From Cotesia glomerata (taxonomy: Eukaryota; Arthropoda; Insecta; Hymenoptera; Braconidae), in NCBI RefSeq assembly GCF_020080835.1, contig NC_058167.1, forward strand, positions 1,646,768 through 1,710,767: 64,000 nt of DNA, written 5' to 3'. Below, one piece after another: positions 10,235-22,411 of this stretch. Every line of letters begins with the position of its first letter. Within the stretch, counting starts at the first letter, position 1. The notes beneath the pieces were generated by a model that saw nothing but the letters and a program-made list of their open reading frames with translations, was not told the origin of the DNA and did no database searches. Both the position numbers and the translations under genes were made by a program.

Positions 10235-11650
10235 TATATGTGTAAATATATGTTTTATTGGTTACAGTTAAATTTTTAAAATTTTTTCACAAATATGGTA
10301 TTTAAATGTTTTAATGTGTGTATTTTATTACATAGAATTTACTATTATTTGACTTCTATTAAGTGTTGTATATGAAGTATTAAATGTATATAACTTGTTA
10401 GAAAGCAAGTTACGTTTTGAATTCCTTTACAATTATTACATTGGCTACATTTTCATTCGGATCACTCAGATGACCCCAAGGAATAGATTATGTCACGCGG
10501 AATCAATTTAAGTGTTGTTAGTAAATTCAATTTAATTATAACTATACGATATGAAATCTACTAATTGCAAATGATAAAATTTACTCTTTTCATTTTAGAT
10601 ACTCTAGTCACAAAAATTAAAATATACGAAAAAAATTTTTAATTTTTTTTTTGTGATTTTCAAAATACTGCCGGTTTCTTCAAAATTTTACAATTCACTT
10701 GATATTGACAATTTTTAGCTATGTGAGTGTATCTTTTTAAATTATAACAATTGAATTAGAATTTAGTATCATAATTTTGATTAAAACGTTTAACGTTAAT
10801 ACTTTGTTAACGCTAAAATAGGCGAGGTAGATTTCTAACTGAAAGTAAGAGTACCAACGAAAATTATTCGTATATTATTTTTGTTTTCAGCCCTATTTTA
10901 TAAATTAGTTACATATAATGTTATTAACTGAGTTAAAAATTAGAAAAAGGCATTTTTTTTATTGCCAAACCAAACTTCGAATTTGTGTTTTAGGAACTAC
11001 TATTTTAAGTTGAGTTGAAAAAAAAATCAATCAATTTAGTTATGAATTATGAATAATATTTTGCATCAAATTTCTAAGAAATTCATGAAAAACCGAAAAA
11101 TGTATGTAAAAAATTTTAAATTGTAATTTTCACAAAGGTATGATTAGTAGAAAAAGCAAAATTTTTTTAAATTCTTATCTCAGCAAATAGAACTACAAAT
11201 TGGAAAAAAACCATGGAAATCTTTTTTAAGAGTATAAAAAGATAACCAAATGTCAGTTTAGCTGTAGTTGCAGAATTCAATATTACGATTGAGTAAATAT
11301 GAAGTGTTTTATTTAGAATATAGTTTTCTGGTAAATGAGAAAGCAAACAGGAGATGGGTAAAAAATTCTTAGTTTATAGTCAAAAGTATAAATAGAAAAA
11401 TTTTAAATCTTATACTGTAAAACAATACAGATCATAATTTTCTTCAGATTTAAAAATAAAGTATCTGATAAAGATTTTATTAAAATTTTTTGAGTAGTAA
11501 TTTAATACAGCATAAATCAAAGCGTTTAAAGATATTAATTCGTAAATCAATGAAGATGATACTTAGAATGAAATATTTTTTATTAAAATCTAAAAAAAAT
11601 TAATTTAAACCACTAGAGTAATCTAAGTGAATCTTAATTCATTTTTCCAA
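10235..11650. other. Intergenic, nothing recognised
   Basis: AT-rich sequence with no supported exon, RNA gene or paired termini. Confidence 0.4.
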
Positions 11651-12555
11651 CCCTCGCGGTTTTTGAAATACCGTAAATTTTCGGTATTAATGCGTTTACT
11701 GTAAATTTACCGTTATAATTCTGAAATAATACGGTATTTCTGTGGTCATTTTGGCCAGTTTTTTTACTATAGTTATACAGCATTTCTACCGTACTTTTGC
11801 TGCAAAGTTCAGAAATAATACTATCAAATTACTGTAAAACTCTAGAACTTTTACCGTAAAAAATCTATGTATTAACTATAATATTATTATAATTTTACAA
11901 TAATAAAATCGTATTTCTACGGTAAAAATACTAAAGATATACTGTAATTTTACCGCATTTATACTGATATAATTAAAGATATAATGCTTTCTACCGTAAG
12001 ATGGACGGTTGTGTTTATTACTCGGTGAGTCTTATTAGGTGACTGAGTAAATAGATATGGATAGTGTCTCTGATAGCTCAACTGGTAGAGCCTTCGGCGC
12101 GTAACTAAATGATCTGGGTTCGAATCCCGGTCTAGACTAAAAAAAATTATTAATAATAATAATAATCGAGAAATTAGTTTATCAACCTCTTAAAAATTAT
12201 TCATGATAATTTATAATATTATGAAAAAAAATTTTAAGCTATTGAAAAATAGTAGTAAAGCAACATATTTTTGGTATTTTGCCGGTAATAGAAAGTAGGG
12301 ATCTTCTTTTCCGGTTTTTTGCTGCAATAGTGCCGCAGATATACAGTAAATATGCGGTATATTTACGGTTTAAATGCTGTAAATATACCGTAATTTTTCT
12401 ATTGTGTTGCCATAAATATTCTGAATTTATTTCGTAATTTTTTCATAATAATTCGAAAAAAAAACTGGCTAAAATAACTGAAGTATTACGGTAAAAATAC
12501 AGCATTTATATCGTATAAATACCGAATCTTTACGGCATTTCCAAAACCGTGAGGG
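11651..12555. mobile_element. CCC element A: TIR element with TACCGTAAA-type arms and a tRNA-like core
   Basis: The ends are CCCTCGCGGTTTTTGAAAT on the left and, reverse-complemented, CCCTCACGGTTTTGGAAAT on the right. Outside both is AA, a possible 2-bp target duplication. Both arms (about 410 bp each) are full of variants of TACGGTAAA/TTTACCGTA in both orientations, so each arm is self-similar and the two are loosely inverted. A tRNA-derived module sits almost exactly in the centre at 12066-12137. No transposase is encoded. Confidence 0.75.
12066..12137 (+). ncRNA. tRNA-derived module in element A (not a functional tRNA)
   Basis: The Pol III internal promoter boxes are clear: ATAGCTCAACTGGTAGAGC (A box, D arm) and GGGTTCGAATCCC (B box, TPsiC arm). 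The end TCTAGAC pairs with the start GTCT over four bases. The anticodon arm is not a proper 5-bp stem, so I do not call it a functional tRNA. Its length is 72 nt, the same as the homologous module at 63531-63602. Confidence 0.7.
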
Positions 12556-13021
12556 AAGGTATTAATTTATCGGTTTTTTTTTTTAAGTTACAAAATGTGT
12601 CAGAATGATTGAAAAAATTCGAATAACATTATTTACTTTGACATAATAACATTATTATCTTGACTTTCTCAAAACAGCTCTTTGCACAAAAACAAGTTCA
12701 AATTTTTTCTTGTGCAATTTTAAGTAATTAATAATTCAATAATGAATTAATAAAATTGGATTCCGCCCTTTGCAAATGTGAAATTGAATTTGAATCTTAA
12801 AAAAATAAAATATCATGTATGTATACACACATACTAATTCGGCTGCTGTAACTAATACTAGTTTGATTTTTACCGCAAGGTACCACGTCTCAATAGGTCA
12901 GTTCCAAATCAATGTTAGTACATAATTTATATTTACCTCCATTAAAGCCGAGCTCTGCTAGCCAGTTCTAATAAAATTTGTAAAAAAAGGCTGATACCGT
13001 TCATATTTATACTCAACCAGA
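12556..13021. other. Region upstream of the pterin dehydratase gene
   Basis: Probably contains the promoter and 5' UTR of the plus-strand gene that follows. No TATA box or initiator can be chosen with confidence. An in-frame TGA at 12992-12994 closes the reading frame upstream of the ATG at 13022. Confidence 0.4.
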
Positions 13022-13711
13022 ATGGAAACTATATTCTATAAAATCTGTCACTCCAGTGGTAAAAATCATACGTTTCTGAGCTGTTTGCGACGAAGGAACT
13101 TAACAACTTTCAAGAATTTAAATAAAGAAATGGTGAGTTTTCCGATGTTTTAATCATTTTATAGCATTTAATATAACTTTGAATATTTGTTGATGTTTTA
13201 CAGTAGAATTGTAACTATTAGTGTTGAATCGAAATTTATCTTTTAAATATAATATTTTGCCATATGTTTATTTGTTTTATCTATTTTACAAATGTAATTC
13301 AATTATTTTATTTTGATATGTAAATTATATTATATATATTTTAGACAAAACTTCAATTATCAGAACGAGATGATGTATTGAAGCCATTCTTACAAAAAGG
13401 TTGGACCATTAAAACTGAAAGAGATGCCATGTACAAGGAATTTTCTTTTAAAAATTTTAATGAGGTTTGAAAACTGTTACTAAACTTTTCTTTTTCTTTG
13501 AACAGTGAAAATAATGCATTTCCTGATGTTACAGGCATTTAGTTTCATGACTAGCATTGCTCTTGAAGCAGAAAAAATGGATCATCATCCCGAATGGTTC
13601 AATGTTTACAATAAAGTAAATATAACTCTTACATCTCACGATGTCAGCGGTCTATCTCAACGTGATATTAAGCTCGCGAAATTTATCGAAAATAAATTGC
13701 AACTTATGTGA
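13022..13711 (+). CDS. PCBD1: Pterin-4a-carbinolamine dehydratase (PCD/DCoH)
   Basis: The enzyme dehydrates 4a-hydroxytetrahydrobiopterin to recycle the BH4 cofactor of aromatic amino-acid hydroxylases; in animals it also acts as the HNF1 dimerisation cofactor. Exons: first exon ending 13132 at ATG|GTGAG, 13345-13464 (TKLQLSERDDVLKPF to FNE), and 13535-13711 (AFSFMTSIALEAEKMDHHPE to a TGA stop). The hallmark DHHPEWFNVYNKV, with the catalytic His pair, is intact. With the start at 13130 the protein is 99 aa, close to the ~104 aa of mammals. An in-frame ATG at 13022 would add 36 residues (METIFYKICH...LRRRNLTTFKNLNKE) with a basic, hydroxylated, acid-poor character resembling a mitochondrial presequence. 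Polyadenylation signals AATAAA occur at 13835 and 13956. Confidence 0.93.
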
Positions 13712-13834
13712 TAACCACGTAATAGAGTACAGTTTTTTTTTTAATTTTTTCATTGATTGTGCTCATTTATCTTTAATTGAAGTTATTAAACTTTATTCGG
13801 CATATCTCACAAAAAGATTGTGCTTTACTCATGT

Positions 13835-13961
13835 AATAAAAATATATTTTTTTTAAAGATCAGTGAGTTATATCACCGATTTTTAATTAGTGCTAATATT
13901 GTTGTAATTCACTGAATAGTATACCAAATTTTCTTTTGATATATTATTGTAAGAAAATAAA
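13835..13961 (+). terminator. Polyadenylation signals for the pterin dehydratase gene
   Basis: AATAAA at 13835-13840 and again at 13956-13961, 124 and 245 bp after the stop codon. Which is used cannot be told from sequence. Confidence 0.5.
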
Positions 13962-14227
13962 ACGCCTCCAATGAAATTCTATTTATCTCGTTCAATTGTC
14001 CTTGTAACGAAAGTAATTAAAAATTTCGTTGTGTTTCTTCAATAGTCGAATCAGTTGCAAAATTGTCACTGATCAAAATATTTACAAAGTTTTGTCAGGA
14101 TTATCACTTAGATATTTCGTTTTGTAGCTGGTGCCTAATTAAGAAGCTGAGTTGGAGCAAACAAATAATTTTGTGCGAAGTAAAATATGAAACAAAATAG
14201 TCATTAGTTATTGGGGGTTTTAATTAA

Positions 14228-15890
14228 GGGAGTATTCTACTGTAGAGGCATGAATTTCGCCCGGTTTTAGAAGCGCTGTACGAAGGAAACAAAAAATATT
14301 TTTACAATCAATTTTTGTATCATTTGTTTATTGATGTTTTATTATTACATAAAAAAATTATTTAAAAAAAAAAATTAAAATTGACAAAGTTATGAGCAGT
14401 CAAAGTGGGGGGTCAAAAAAAAAGAGGGTGTCCTGGCGTGCATTATTCCAACCCTCCTGGTGATCTGAAACATAAAAAACAGACGGATTCTTAATTATTA
14501 TAGATGCCGCTATTATATAACCCTTGGATAAGTTAAAAAAAAATTTTTTTTTGAAATGGCGGCAGTTTGAAAAAAAATTTTTTTTTTCATATTTTTTTAA
14601 CAATTCCGAATTTTTTAAAAATACTAAATGAGAAGTTATAGTTTTGGGCAGGGTTCACGAGATGAAGCGACGTATAGAGAACATCCTCTTCAAATTTTAA
14701 GTAAATCAGTTCATTAGAACTCGAGATATCTTTACCGCCAGCTCGAAAAAAGTAGTTCCGAGAAAAACGCGTTCCAAGTTTTGAGACAAGTTTTCGACAA
14801 TTTTACTTGTAGAATGGTACAGAATACTTACATATTTTTAATCGGCGATTCCTGCTCCATATAAGAATCCTTCCTCTACTTCAAAATGCTCATTCTCCGA
14901 TGTTCTCTTGTGAAGACGTGCAGTTCTACCCTCCTTTGACGCCTCTGAAGTCCGGAGTTCCGAGCGCTCGATACGCGCTTCGTCCCCTCTCGCTGCAAAA
15001 GCATTAGCTTCTGGGCCAATCGTGATTCCCATAACATCTAAGATTTTTAATATAGGTATAAAACCTTCATTAAAAATACTAACTGCGAAGAAAGTGGCAA
15101 TTTCAATTGTCTTCGGTCCAGCGTGAATGTGCTTCGGAGCAAAAGTCCAAATTAACGAATTCAAAGATTCGTTATTATTTTGGGTTTCAGAACCCAAACA
15201 TCGTTCCAATAAAGAATCAGCGGATAAACTTTCATAAATTGGTTTTATTACTTCTAAAACTTTGTCATTTAGAGGAGGATTTTTGTGGTCAAATTCGTCA
15301 ATAGTGCCGTCTTCTATTGCCTTCTGATACTTGCACCAACTAGATGAACAATTCATGTGCTGAGGATTTTCGTTAGTTGAAATTTTATGAAAGTAGGTTG
15401 CCCACACATCTCTCTTCATGTCTTTAACAGAATCTGGATTTCGACGAATTGCCAAACCATAATATAAAGACAATTCATTGATAAGCTTATCAGTGAGTTT
15501 ACCAGCGCCTTTGCTACCAATACCTTTATTATCTTTTTTTGCTTTACGTAACCGTGAACCCATGCGTTTTTTAACATGCCCAACACACTCCTTTTTTTCT
15601 ACTACCGGGTTATCATTGTAGGGGTTAATATCAAGAATGCCCTTGAAAGTTTTTAAGTCACCATCTCCGATACATCGGATATATTTGGCATTATGCTTGG
15701 TTTCCGACCTCCCAAACATTTCAACAGTGGTCGGACCGGAACCGATGCCACGTCACTAAAACGGCTATAACTCATGAAATAATAGGAATTTTGAAAAATC
15801 CTTTTAATGACATATTTTTGAATATCTAAACTTTGAAAATATGAAAAAAAAATTTTCGATTTTTTCAAAATTCTACAGTAGAATACTCCC
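14228..15890 (-). mobile_element. TTAA-flanked DNA transposon, 1.66 kb
   Basis: Perfect 19-bp TIRs, GGGAGTATTCTACTGTAGA, lie at both ends, each directly flanked by TTAA (14224-14227 and 15891-15894). The TTAA target and GGG ends fit the Kolobok or piggyBac superfamilies; the encoded protein is not a piggyBac transposase, so Kolobok-like is preferred. The open frame at 14838-15719 covers only the C-terminal part of a transposase. The N-terminal half has been lost, so the copy is internally deleted and non-autonomous. Confidence 0.75.
14838..15719 (-). pseudogene. Transposase, C-terminal part (Mutator-like/Kolobok-type domain)
   Basis: A 293-codon frame. Recognisable blocks in order are CIGDGDLKTFKGI near residue 16, KKECVGHVKKRMGSRLR, KGAGKLTDKLINELSLYYG, a Cys/Trp block (CSSSWCKYQKA), LKPIYESL-like (VIKPIYESLS), and RCLGSETQNNNESLNSLIW. 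The last, with its NNNES core, is characteristic of a widespread arthropod transposase usually annotated as Mutator-like. The DGD near residue 18 is consistent with one catalytic Asp. Homologues are about twice as long, so the N-terminal DNA-binding and first catalytic parts are missing. Frameshift-free for 293 codons, so probably a recent deletion derivative. The tail (RIERSELRTSEASKEG) is highly charged. Confidence 0.7.
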
Positions 15891-15894
15891 TTAA

Positions 15895-16403
15895 GGATTG
15901 CTATCAGATAAATGAAAAATAAATGCTATGATACAACACATTGTCATTGTTATTAAAATTTATAATATGTGCATTTTTATTTAATATCACATGAACTCGA
16001 AGGGTATGTGATTTTTATTTTAGAAATTTTTTTTTATATTTTACAACAACTTGAAAGTGCAGCATACACAAAGATAAAAAAAATTAGGTAATTTGACAGA
16101 TTTTTATACCAAAGATAATGTGGTATAATTTTTATACCATGATATAATTGTGCAAATCGGTTAGGCAAATGTTCAACTATTTCTTAGTTAAGAAAAAAAT
16201 TGTCAGCGCTGAGTATTAATTAGTTTAAAAAAATTGTTTTGCCGAGTATTAAGAGTATTCCTTATACTATTTTTTAACGATAACTCATGCTATATTGCTA
16301 TATTTTTTAAAATAACTTAATATAACATTTATATTAATTTTATAAATTTTATTACATTCTTTTGAAAAAATATCTGAACTTCTTCCATTATATTTCGTAT
16401 GCT
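15895..16403. other. Region downstream of VTA1, nothing recognised
   Basis: AT-rich sequence between the TTAA-flanked transposon and the VTA1 stop codon; it probably includes the VTA1 3' UTR on the minus strand. No clear exon or paired termini. Confidence 0.4.
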
Positions 16404-19400
16404 TTAGCTATCTTGTCCTGTGGTTATGAGGCACAATGCTTTCTGTAAATTTTCGACAGCTGTTGGTATGTCATCATAATTTATTGCGCTTCCAGCCCAT
16501 TTAATGTATTTTTGCGCTTTAAGCAATTGATCAGCACTCAGACTAGCTCGTTGTTTTGCACCTAAATATAAGTTTATTGCATTAATAAAATAAATATCAA
16601 CAATTGACGATAAACACAATCAAATATAAAACATTCTTTTTTTTTTTTTTTTTTTTTTTTACAAAATATTATTACCTGGCAAATTTATGGTACTAGTTGA
16701 AGCTGTAGAAGTATCATCCGACAATGCTGAATCATGAGAAGAAAGTATATCACACGGATCCGTAATCTCTTTTTCATCATTTACATTGTTTGAATCCGAT
16801 TCTGAATTACTGTTTAACATTGTTTCACCATCTGACGCTGAAAATTATTATAAGTATATATTGAACGACTGTAAATTGTAAGCAATGACTCAAGCGAAAT
16901 TTTTAAGAGGATCACCTCGTGAAAAGACAGGTTTATTTTAGATTTTTTAATAATTTTTATGACGAACCATAAAAATTTAGCAGTTTAAACTTGTTATACA
17001 TTTATTGAGATTTCAACAGTAATTAAAAACATTTTCAGACAAAGGTACTGGTGTCGAAAAAAACGATCTCCATGATTCTCATGATTCTGGTTGATTTGTT
17101 TATTTAAATCAAAAAATTAAATGGCATTTTAATCTGTGAAGCTTTGGATATCTATCACCTAAACAAGAATAATTTGAAAATATCAAAAATTAAATGATCC
17201 ACATAATTTTAAAAATTAATTTTCGAATTTCATGATTTTAGTTCAAATTGTTGATTAAAATAAACAAATCAGCCGAAATTATGGAGATCGTATTTTTTCG
17301 ACATCAGTACTTTTGGCGTAGTGTAACACTCAGAGTGATGAAGATCTAAATTGGAAAATGTTTCAATTTACTGTTGAAATAATCTCAATAAATATATCAT
17401 AAAAAGTTCAAACTTCTATATTTTTAATAAAGTGAAGAGTGTATTTCAATCTCTAAAGTAAATTCATCTGATCTAAATTTAGGCTGAATTTGCACGTATT
17501 CAATTGGGAAAAGAAAAAAAATGTCTAACTGAATTATTAATTATACAAAAAACAATATTATCGTAAAAATACTTATAAAAATAGAAGTTTATTTACTTAA
17601 CATGAACTTCATTACCTGATTCATGATTATTAGAATCATTTGATTCTTCTTGATCAATGGGACCAGGGATTGGTGTTTGTCCATTTTTCAAACAATTATG
17701 AATATAAGCAGCCTTCCACTTAGCGTACTTTCTATTTTGATTAGCTTCTTCGCTTAATTCTCCAAAAGTAGTTAATATGTCATAAAGAAATCCAGCTGTA
17801 TAGAAACTCTGAATCAAATTTTTGGAAAAATTTGAAGCCCTATCATTTTGATCGGCATAATGAAAAATCTTCAAAGCATAATTTTCTATATATGCTTGTG
17901 CTGCTATATCATTAGTGATACATTCATTGTCATGTAATTGTTTTTTCGTATTCTCCAACCAAGTCATGAGCTTAATTAAAAAATTTGTTTCCTCTGATGA
18001 TTTTTTTTTGGATAAACTCAAAGCAGTTTGCGCCGCGTAAAATCGAGCTGTAAATATTTTAAAACACATTCTGTTAATAGCATAGCTTTAAAAGTATAAG
18101 ATAACAGAAATTTTTCCACTTTTTAGTCATTCTTAAAAAAAAAAATAAACTTTTAATTGAGAATGCACGTTTTGAGATTAAAAAAAAATATTAAAACTTC
18201 AAAGTTTTAGTTTTAGTTTTGAAATTTTCAGTAGAAAAATTTTATCAGCTATGAAAATAAAAAGGGCGTTTTGTAAAGAGATCATATCACGAACGTAAAA
18301 CATCGCAGAAACTGTCCATCTAGTTTCAAATCTTAAAACTTGAAGCTCTTAAAGTATGAATTTTTTAAGTTTAAATCACATTGATATAATCACTTAGCTG
18401 CTCTACTTTTCATAAAAATTGAATATTTTTCAGAACAAACGACTAATTTTCAAAGTTTAATATCGTATAATTTGTGCAGAAGTCAATTTATCGAAAAATC
18501 TGAAGATTTTTCTTTTGTTGTTTGAAGTAAAAAATAGACGATTTGTAATCATAATCTCTAGATTCCAATATTAAGGGCTCAGACTTTAAGGGCCAGTTTT
18601 TCAATCCAGGATAAAATTTTATCCAATGATAAAATATATCTATTTATTTCATATATATAAAAAATTTGGAAAATCCAAAAGTGCACGACTCATAATGTTC
18701 ATTTAATTATGAAATGATAATAAAATAAAGCGAATGTAAAAAAAATATCAAATAGCTGAAATAGGATGATAATGCGCATGTGCCTCTAGTGGGATAAATG
18801 TACTCAATATGTACATTTATCAATATGTACATAGAGGCATGTGCCTCTAGTGGGATAAATGTACTCAATAAACGACTCTAAGTTACCTAGCCATTCGCAT
18901 TCGGTGACCTACAATTCTTTCAAAGAATTTAAAAAAAAAAAAAAATTTTACTCAATCAATGGATTTTTTCGCAACTTACAGTGTTTTCAGTGTTTCATAC
19001 ATGACGGACAGGAACACTTTTTAAACTATTTTGATGTTTTTTTCCGTTTCTATTGCACTTAATAAATTTTTGAAAAGTATTGAATTAATCTCCATTAAAT
19101 TATCTTGAAAATAGTATGCAAAATATCTTGATTCCGTGAACTAACAAGAGTTGAATAATAAAAATAGTTGCCAAAATGTAGCGAAAAAAATTTTTCGATC
19201 GTAAAGCACTCTCTGATGCTTCGCATCATGAGTCTTGCAATATACTGGCAATAATAATTTTATCTTCACTGATAAAAAAATTAGGAAAACCGTTGACCCT
19301 AAAGGCCATCCCTGCATCTTTCCGCTAACTTTATACCTAAGCGCTCAAAATTTTACTTATTTTTTTTTTTTGAGCTCTTCAAGCTCAAAAATATTATTTT

Positions 19401-20601
19401 TGGTTTTTTTTGAGCTCTCCGAGCTCAAAGAGATAACTGTTCTATGCTTTTGAGCTCTTCGAGCTCAAAAGTCTGATAGAAGTTTCATATCACACTATTT
19501 TAAAAATTTTTAAACCGTAATAACTTTTGAATGAATCAACCGATTTTCTCGCCGTTTACGGCATTCAACGCAGTTTTTTGAGCTTTTTAAGAAATTTTAG
19601 AGCGCGAACTGGTCAGACCAAAAATTTCATAGAAATTATAAAAAAAAAACATTTTTTCTAATTTTTTTCGTTCTGTTGGTATTGTTGAGTAAATTTTTTT
19701 TTACGCTCCAAGATAGTGATTAAATCACTATTTTGTTAAATCAAATTTTGATATTCACCTGTTATGTTTCCTTTGATATTTAGACTTTTGCCACGAACTT
19801 ATAAATTCGAGTTCATAATAATCAATTTCTCCACATAATTATGATAGTACAAAAAATACATGTACGTACTTTCATTGCCTATAACTGTGTAAGACTTCAA
19901 ATTTTAATGGGGATTCCGTATTCTTCGTAACCATTAACTGAGGCCACTTTTTAAAGAAAGAAAGATTGTCAAAAAGACATACCAATAATTTAAAATGCTC
20001 TATTTTTTGATTATAAGTTCTACAATCTTAAAATTTAGAAAGGATATGTGCTGTGCAACGAAAACAGTCATCAAAAAAAAATTTCACGATTCCCACGTGA
20101 AGAATAACATATGAATTTATTTTCTATTTGTTACCAGAATTTCTTAATAGTCAAACATATAGAAACATGATCAAGTATTATTCCTATTACTAGCAGTGTT
20201 CAAGTGTTAAATATTTTTCTATAATTTTTTGATATCTATCCATAAATTCGTATAAATCAAAATAATTATAACGTAATATAATTAGGGGTTAAATCATGAA
20301 CATCGAGTACGTTTGAAAATTTGTTTTTAATTTTTCGATTTTCAACAAAATTTTTTTCAATTCTAAAAATTTTATCATGTAGTATTTTTTTTTTATTTAA
20401 AACTTTCTTAAAAAGTATTTTTTTTTTAAGTTTAAACATAAAAATAAAGTAGAACATTGGACTTTCAATATCAGATACATTAAAAATTATAAAAAACATA
20501 CCCCAGTAGCTAATTACTAGATCTCGTGAATCATGCTGTGATGCAATGTTCAAGTAATGCTGAATACTTTTCATAGACGTCGGAACTTCTGATAAATCCA
20601 T
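16404..20601 (-). CDS. VTA1: Vacuolar protein sorting-associated protein VTA1 (LIP5)
   Basis: Cytosolic cofactor of the ESCRT pathway. It binds ESCRT-III tails through tandem MIT-like helices and stimulates the VPS4 ATPase through its C-terminal VSL domain. Exons: 20601-20502 (MDLSEVPTSMKSIQHYLNIA...SYW), 18047-17616 (ARFYAAQTALSL...), 16837-16676 (acidic Ser/Asp-rich linker) and 16561-16404 (AKQRASLSADQLLKAQKYIK...GQDS). Splice phases agree and the total is 283 aa, against about 307 in mammals. Conserved blocks include QHDSRD, AYIENYALKIFHYADQNDRA, SFYTAGFLYDILTTFGEL and RKYAKWKAAYIHNCLKNG. The last exon is the helical VSL pair. The donor of exon 2 is placed at 17615 (GTAATG) because the one 19 bp further on would break the frame. 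Intron 1 is 2.45 kb and repeat-rich; intron 2 holds a foldback element. Confidence 0.93.
16982..17413. mobile_element. Foldback/MITE in VTA1 intron 2
   Basis: A 430-bp inverted-repeat element. The left arm starts AGTTTAAACTTGTTATACAT; the right arm, reverse-complemented, starts AGTTTGAACTTTTTATGATA. The arms share blocks such as TTTATTGAGATT...CAACAGTAA, TACTGRTGTCGAAAAAA and ACGATCTCCAT, with small indels. Non-coding. Confidence 0.7.
18776..18872. repeat. Short local duplication with a palindromic spacer
   Basis: ATGTGCCTCTAGTGGGATAA with the following TGTACTCAAT is present twice, at about 18778 and 18838. Between the copies is a partial inverted copy (TGTACATTTATC...AGAGGCA). It lies in VTA1 intron 1. 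Confidence 0.8.
19272..19600 (-). repeat. Copy 2 of the (TG)n / GAGCTC repeat family (3' half)
   Basis: In the minus orientation it ends with GCGGAAAGATGCAGGGATGG, then CCTTTAGGGTCAACGGTTTT and CCTAATTTTTTT. Upstream are three GAGCTC-N-GAGCTC palindromes at 19372-19465 and the AATCAACCGATT-type block (in inverted form near 19535-19550). The (TG)n half is missing, so this is a truncated copy in VTA1 intron 1. Confidence 0.65.
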
Positions 20602-21220
20602 TTTTAAATAATTACTTAATATCACTTGATTAGTAATGATTTAAGTTGATGATAATTCACTGAATTATTAACCTTCAGTGGAATTTGAAATGTGACAACT
20701 AAATTGTACTAACGAACTCATTCCACATGTTTTATTTCAATAACCGTTGAACTCAAAGAAATTGATAAGTTGTGAAAAAGGTTAAATACGTTCCTAAAAT
20801 GCAAAAATAATAAGAATATATTTATTTATTTATTATTCATTATGAAACATAGAATCCAGCACAAAACAAAATAAACAGACGGAATAAAAATAGAAAATGG
20901 GGCATAAATATAACAGAGTATATATCTCATCTAGTCTGGTGTATCAAAGTAGTAGCTTTGGGGCAGGGATGTGCAGGCGTGGGTAGTTGCGCGCAACTGA
21001 CATGTACTTTATTTTACGTAAATTTAGTAAAATACTTATATCCTATAATAAAATCCTATAATAAATTAAGATGAAATATATGAAAATATATGTGTTGCAA
21101 ACTATTTTGCGTAACTATTCGTAACGTGATTGGCTGAAAGTAATTATAATATACATAAACGACACAATAATATATCATGAGCATATAATGTATTGTATGT
21201 ATATTTTAGTTAGTTTCATT
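20602..21220. other. Region upstream of VTA1 with a partial Helitron-like unit
   Basis: 20602-20760 probably contains the VTA1 promoter and 5' UTR, with no clear core motif. 21045-21200 matches the Helitron-like units of the 4.8-10.2 kb cluster (CCTATAATAAAAT, GTGATTGGCTGAAAG, AATATACATAAACGACACA) but lacks the hairpin-CTAG end. Confidence 0.5.
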
Positions 21221-21415
21221 GGCTGCGTTCAGGTTTACTAAGTTCTGAGCAGGGCTGACTTTATCTACCAAAAAAATTAATTTTAAACACACTTAAATAA
21301 ATATACTTTGCATTGTTTTATTATAGATTAAAAAAAAAAATAATATAGTTATTTTAAGTTGTTGCTACAAGATATGCTCAGATCTGCTAAGAACTTAGTA
21401 AACTTGAACGCAGCC
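21221..21415. mobile_element. 195-bp MITE with GGCTGCGTTC termini
   Basis: The left end is GGCTGCGTTCAGGTTTACTA, continuing AGTTCTGAGCAG. The right end, reverse-complemented, is GGCTGCGTTCAAGTTTACTA, continuing AGTTCTTAGCAG. Both flanks carry ATT, a possible 3-bp target duplication. Superfamily not assigned. Confidence 0.8.
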
Positions 21416-22411
21416 ATTCACTCATTCGGACTACATCTAAAGTTAACTTAAAGCAGCACTCACATTGCACACGGTAATAAGAGGCGCTACAGTGAAACTT
21501 GAGTATTTATTGAAAGAGCGCGGTTAATTTGAATACAACCAGAGTATATACTTATTTTATTCATCAAAATAAAATTCATTTTTAAAGTATGTGTTCTGAT
21601 AAATTTTTTCCAAATAACAACTTTATCTTTTTATAAATTAATTGCCAATATATATATATATATATATTAAAATTACCAGGAAAATAAAAAAAAAAATAAA
21701 AATACCAATACAATTATTTTTTATTTCATTAAAATTTTACTAGAACAATCCAAAACGGATTAAATTTAGCAAGAAATAAAAATAATTTTATTCTTATTGT
21801 TAATTTTTAGCACGTGTGCGGGTGAAGTAAGTAGAGGGGTTGTAGGGTCCCTATATTATTTTAAGTACTATATTACATATATTACCACTTACGAAAAGTA
21901 TTTATAATTTTTTCTAATCGGTGAAGCCATCATGAAGTTTTTTTCCTCTTGAAATATTAGAATTTTATTATTTAGCATAACATTTATTAATTTTTATACA
22001 TATATTATTTATAAAAAAAAAATAGTTCATCATGTATGAAAATGAAATTAGCAGACATCTGACAATTTTAATCATTGAAAGAATTATAACTAAAAAATTA
22101 AAATAAAATTAGATCTTTTCGAAAAACGATAAATGCACTTTTTGGAAATTAAAAGAAAAATTTTACATGCAGAAGATTTTTTGAAAAACTATAAGTGCAA
22201 TTTTTGGAAATATTTTTTAGTTCTAATTTAATTGATGAAAAAAACGAAAATTTTTAAGCGACTGCTGATTTCAGTATTATCATTACATTATCAATGATTT
22301 TGAAATAAAACAATTGAAAATTAAAAATTAAAAATGAGTTGACAAAAAATTAAATTAAAGGTTGGATTCTAGGAGTCGAATACGTTGTGACGTGGTGAAT
22401 TTGAAGAATAT
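21416..22411. other. Intergenic, nothing recognised
   Basis: AT-rich sequence with a (TA)n tract at 21651-21667. No supported exon or paired termini. Confidence 0.4.

Noticed and set aside
12066..12137. A functional tRNA gene
   Set aside because: A and B boxes are present but the anticodon stem does not form, and the segment lies in the middle of a TIR element; the same holds for 63531-63602 and 41158-41232.
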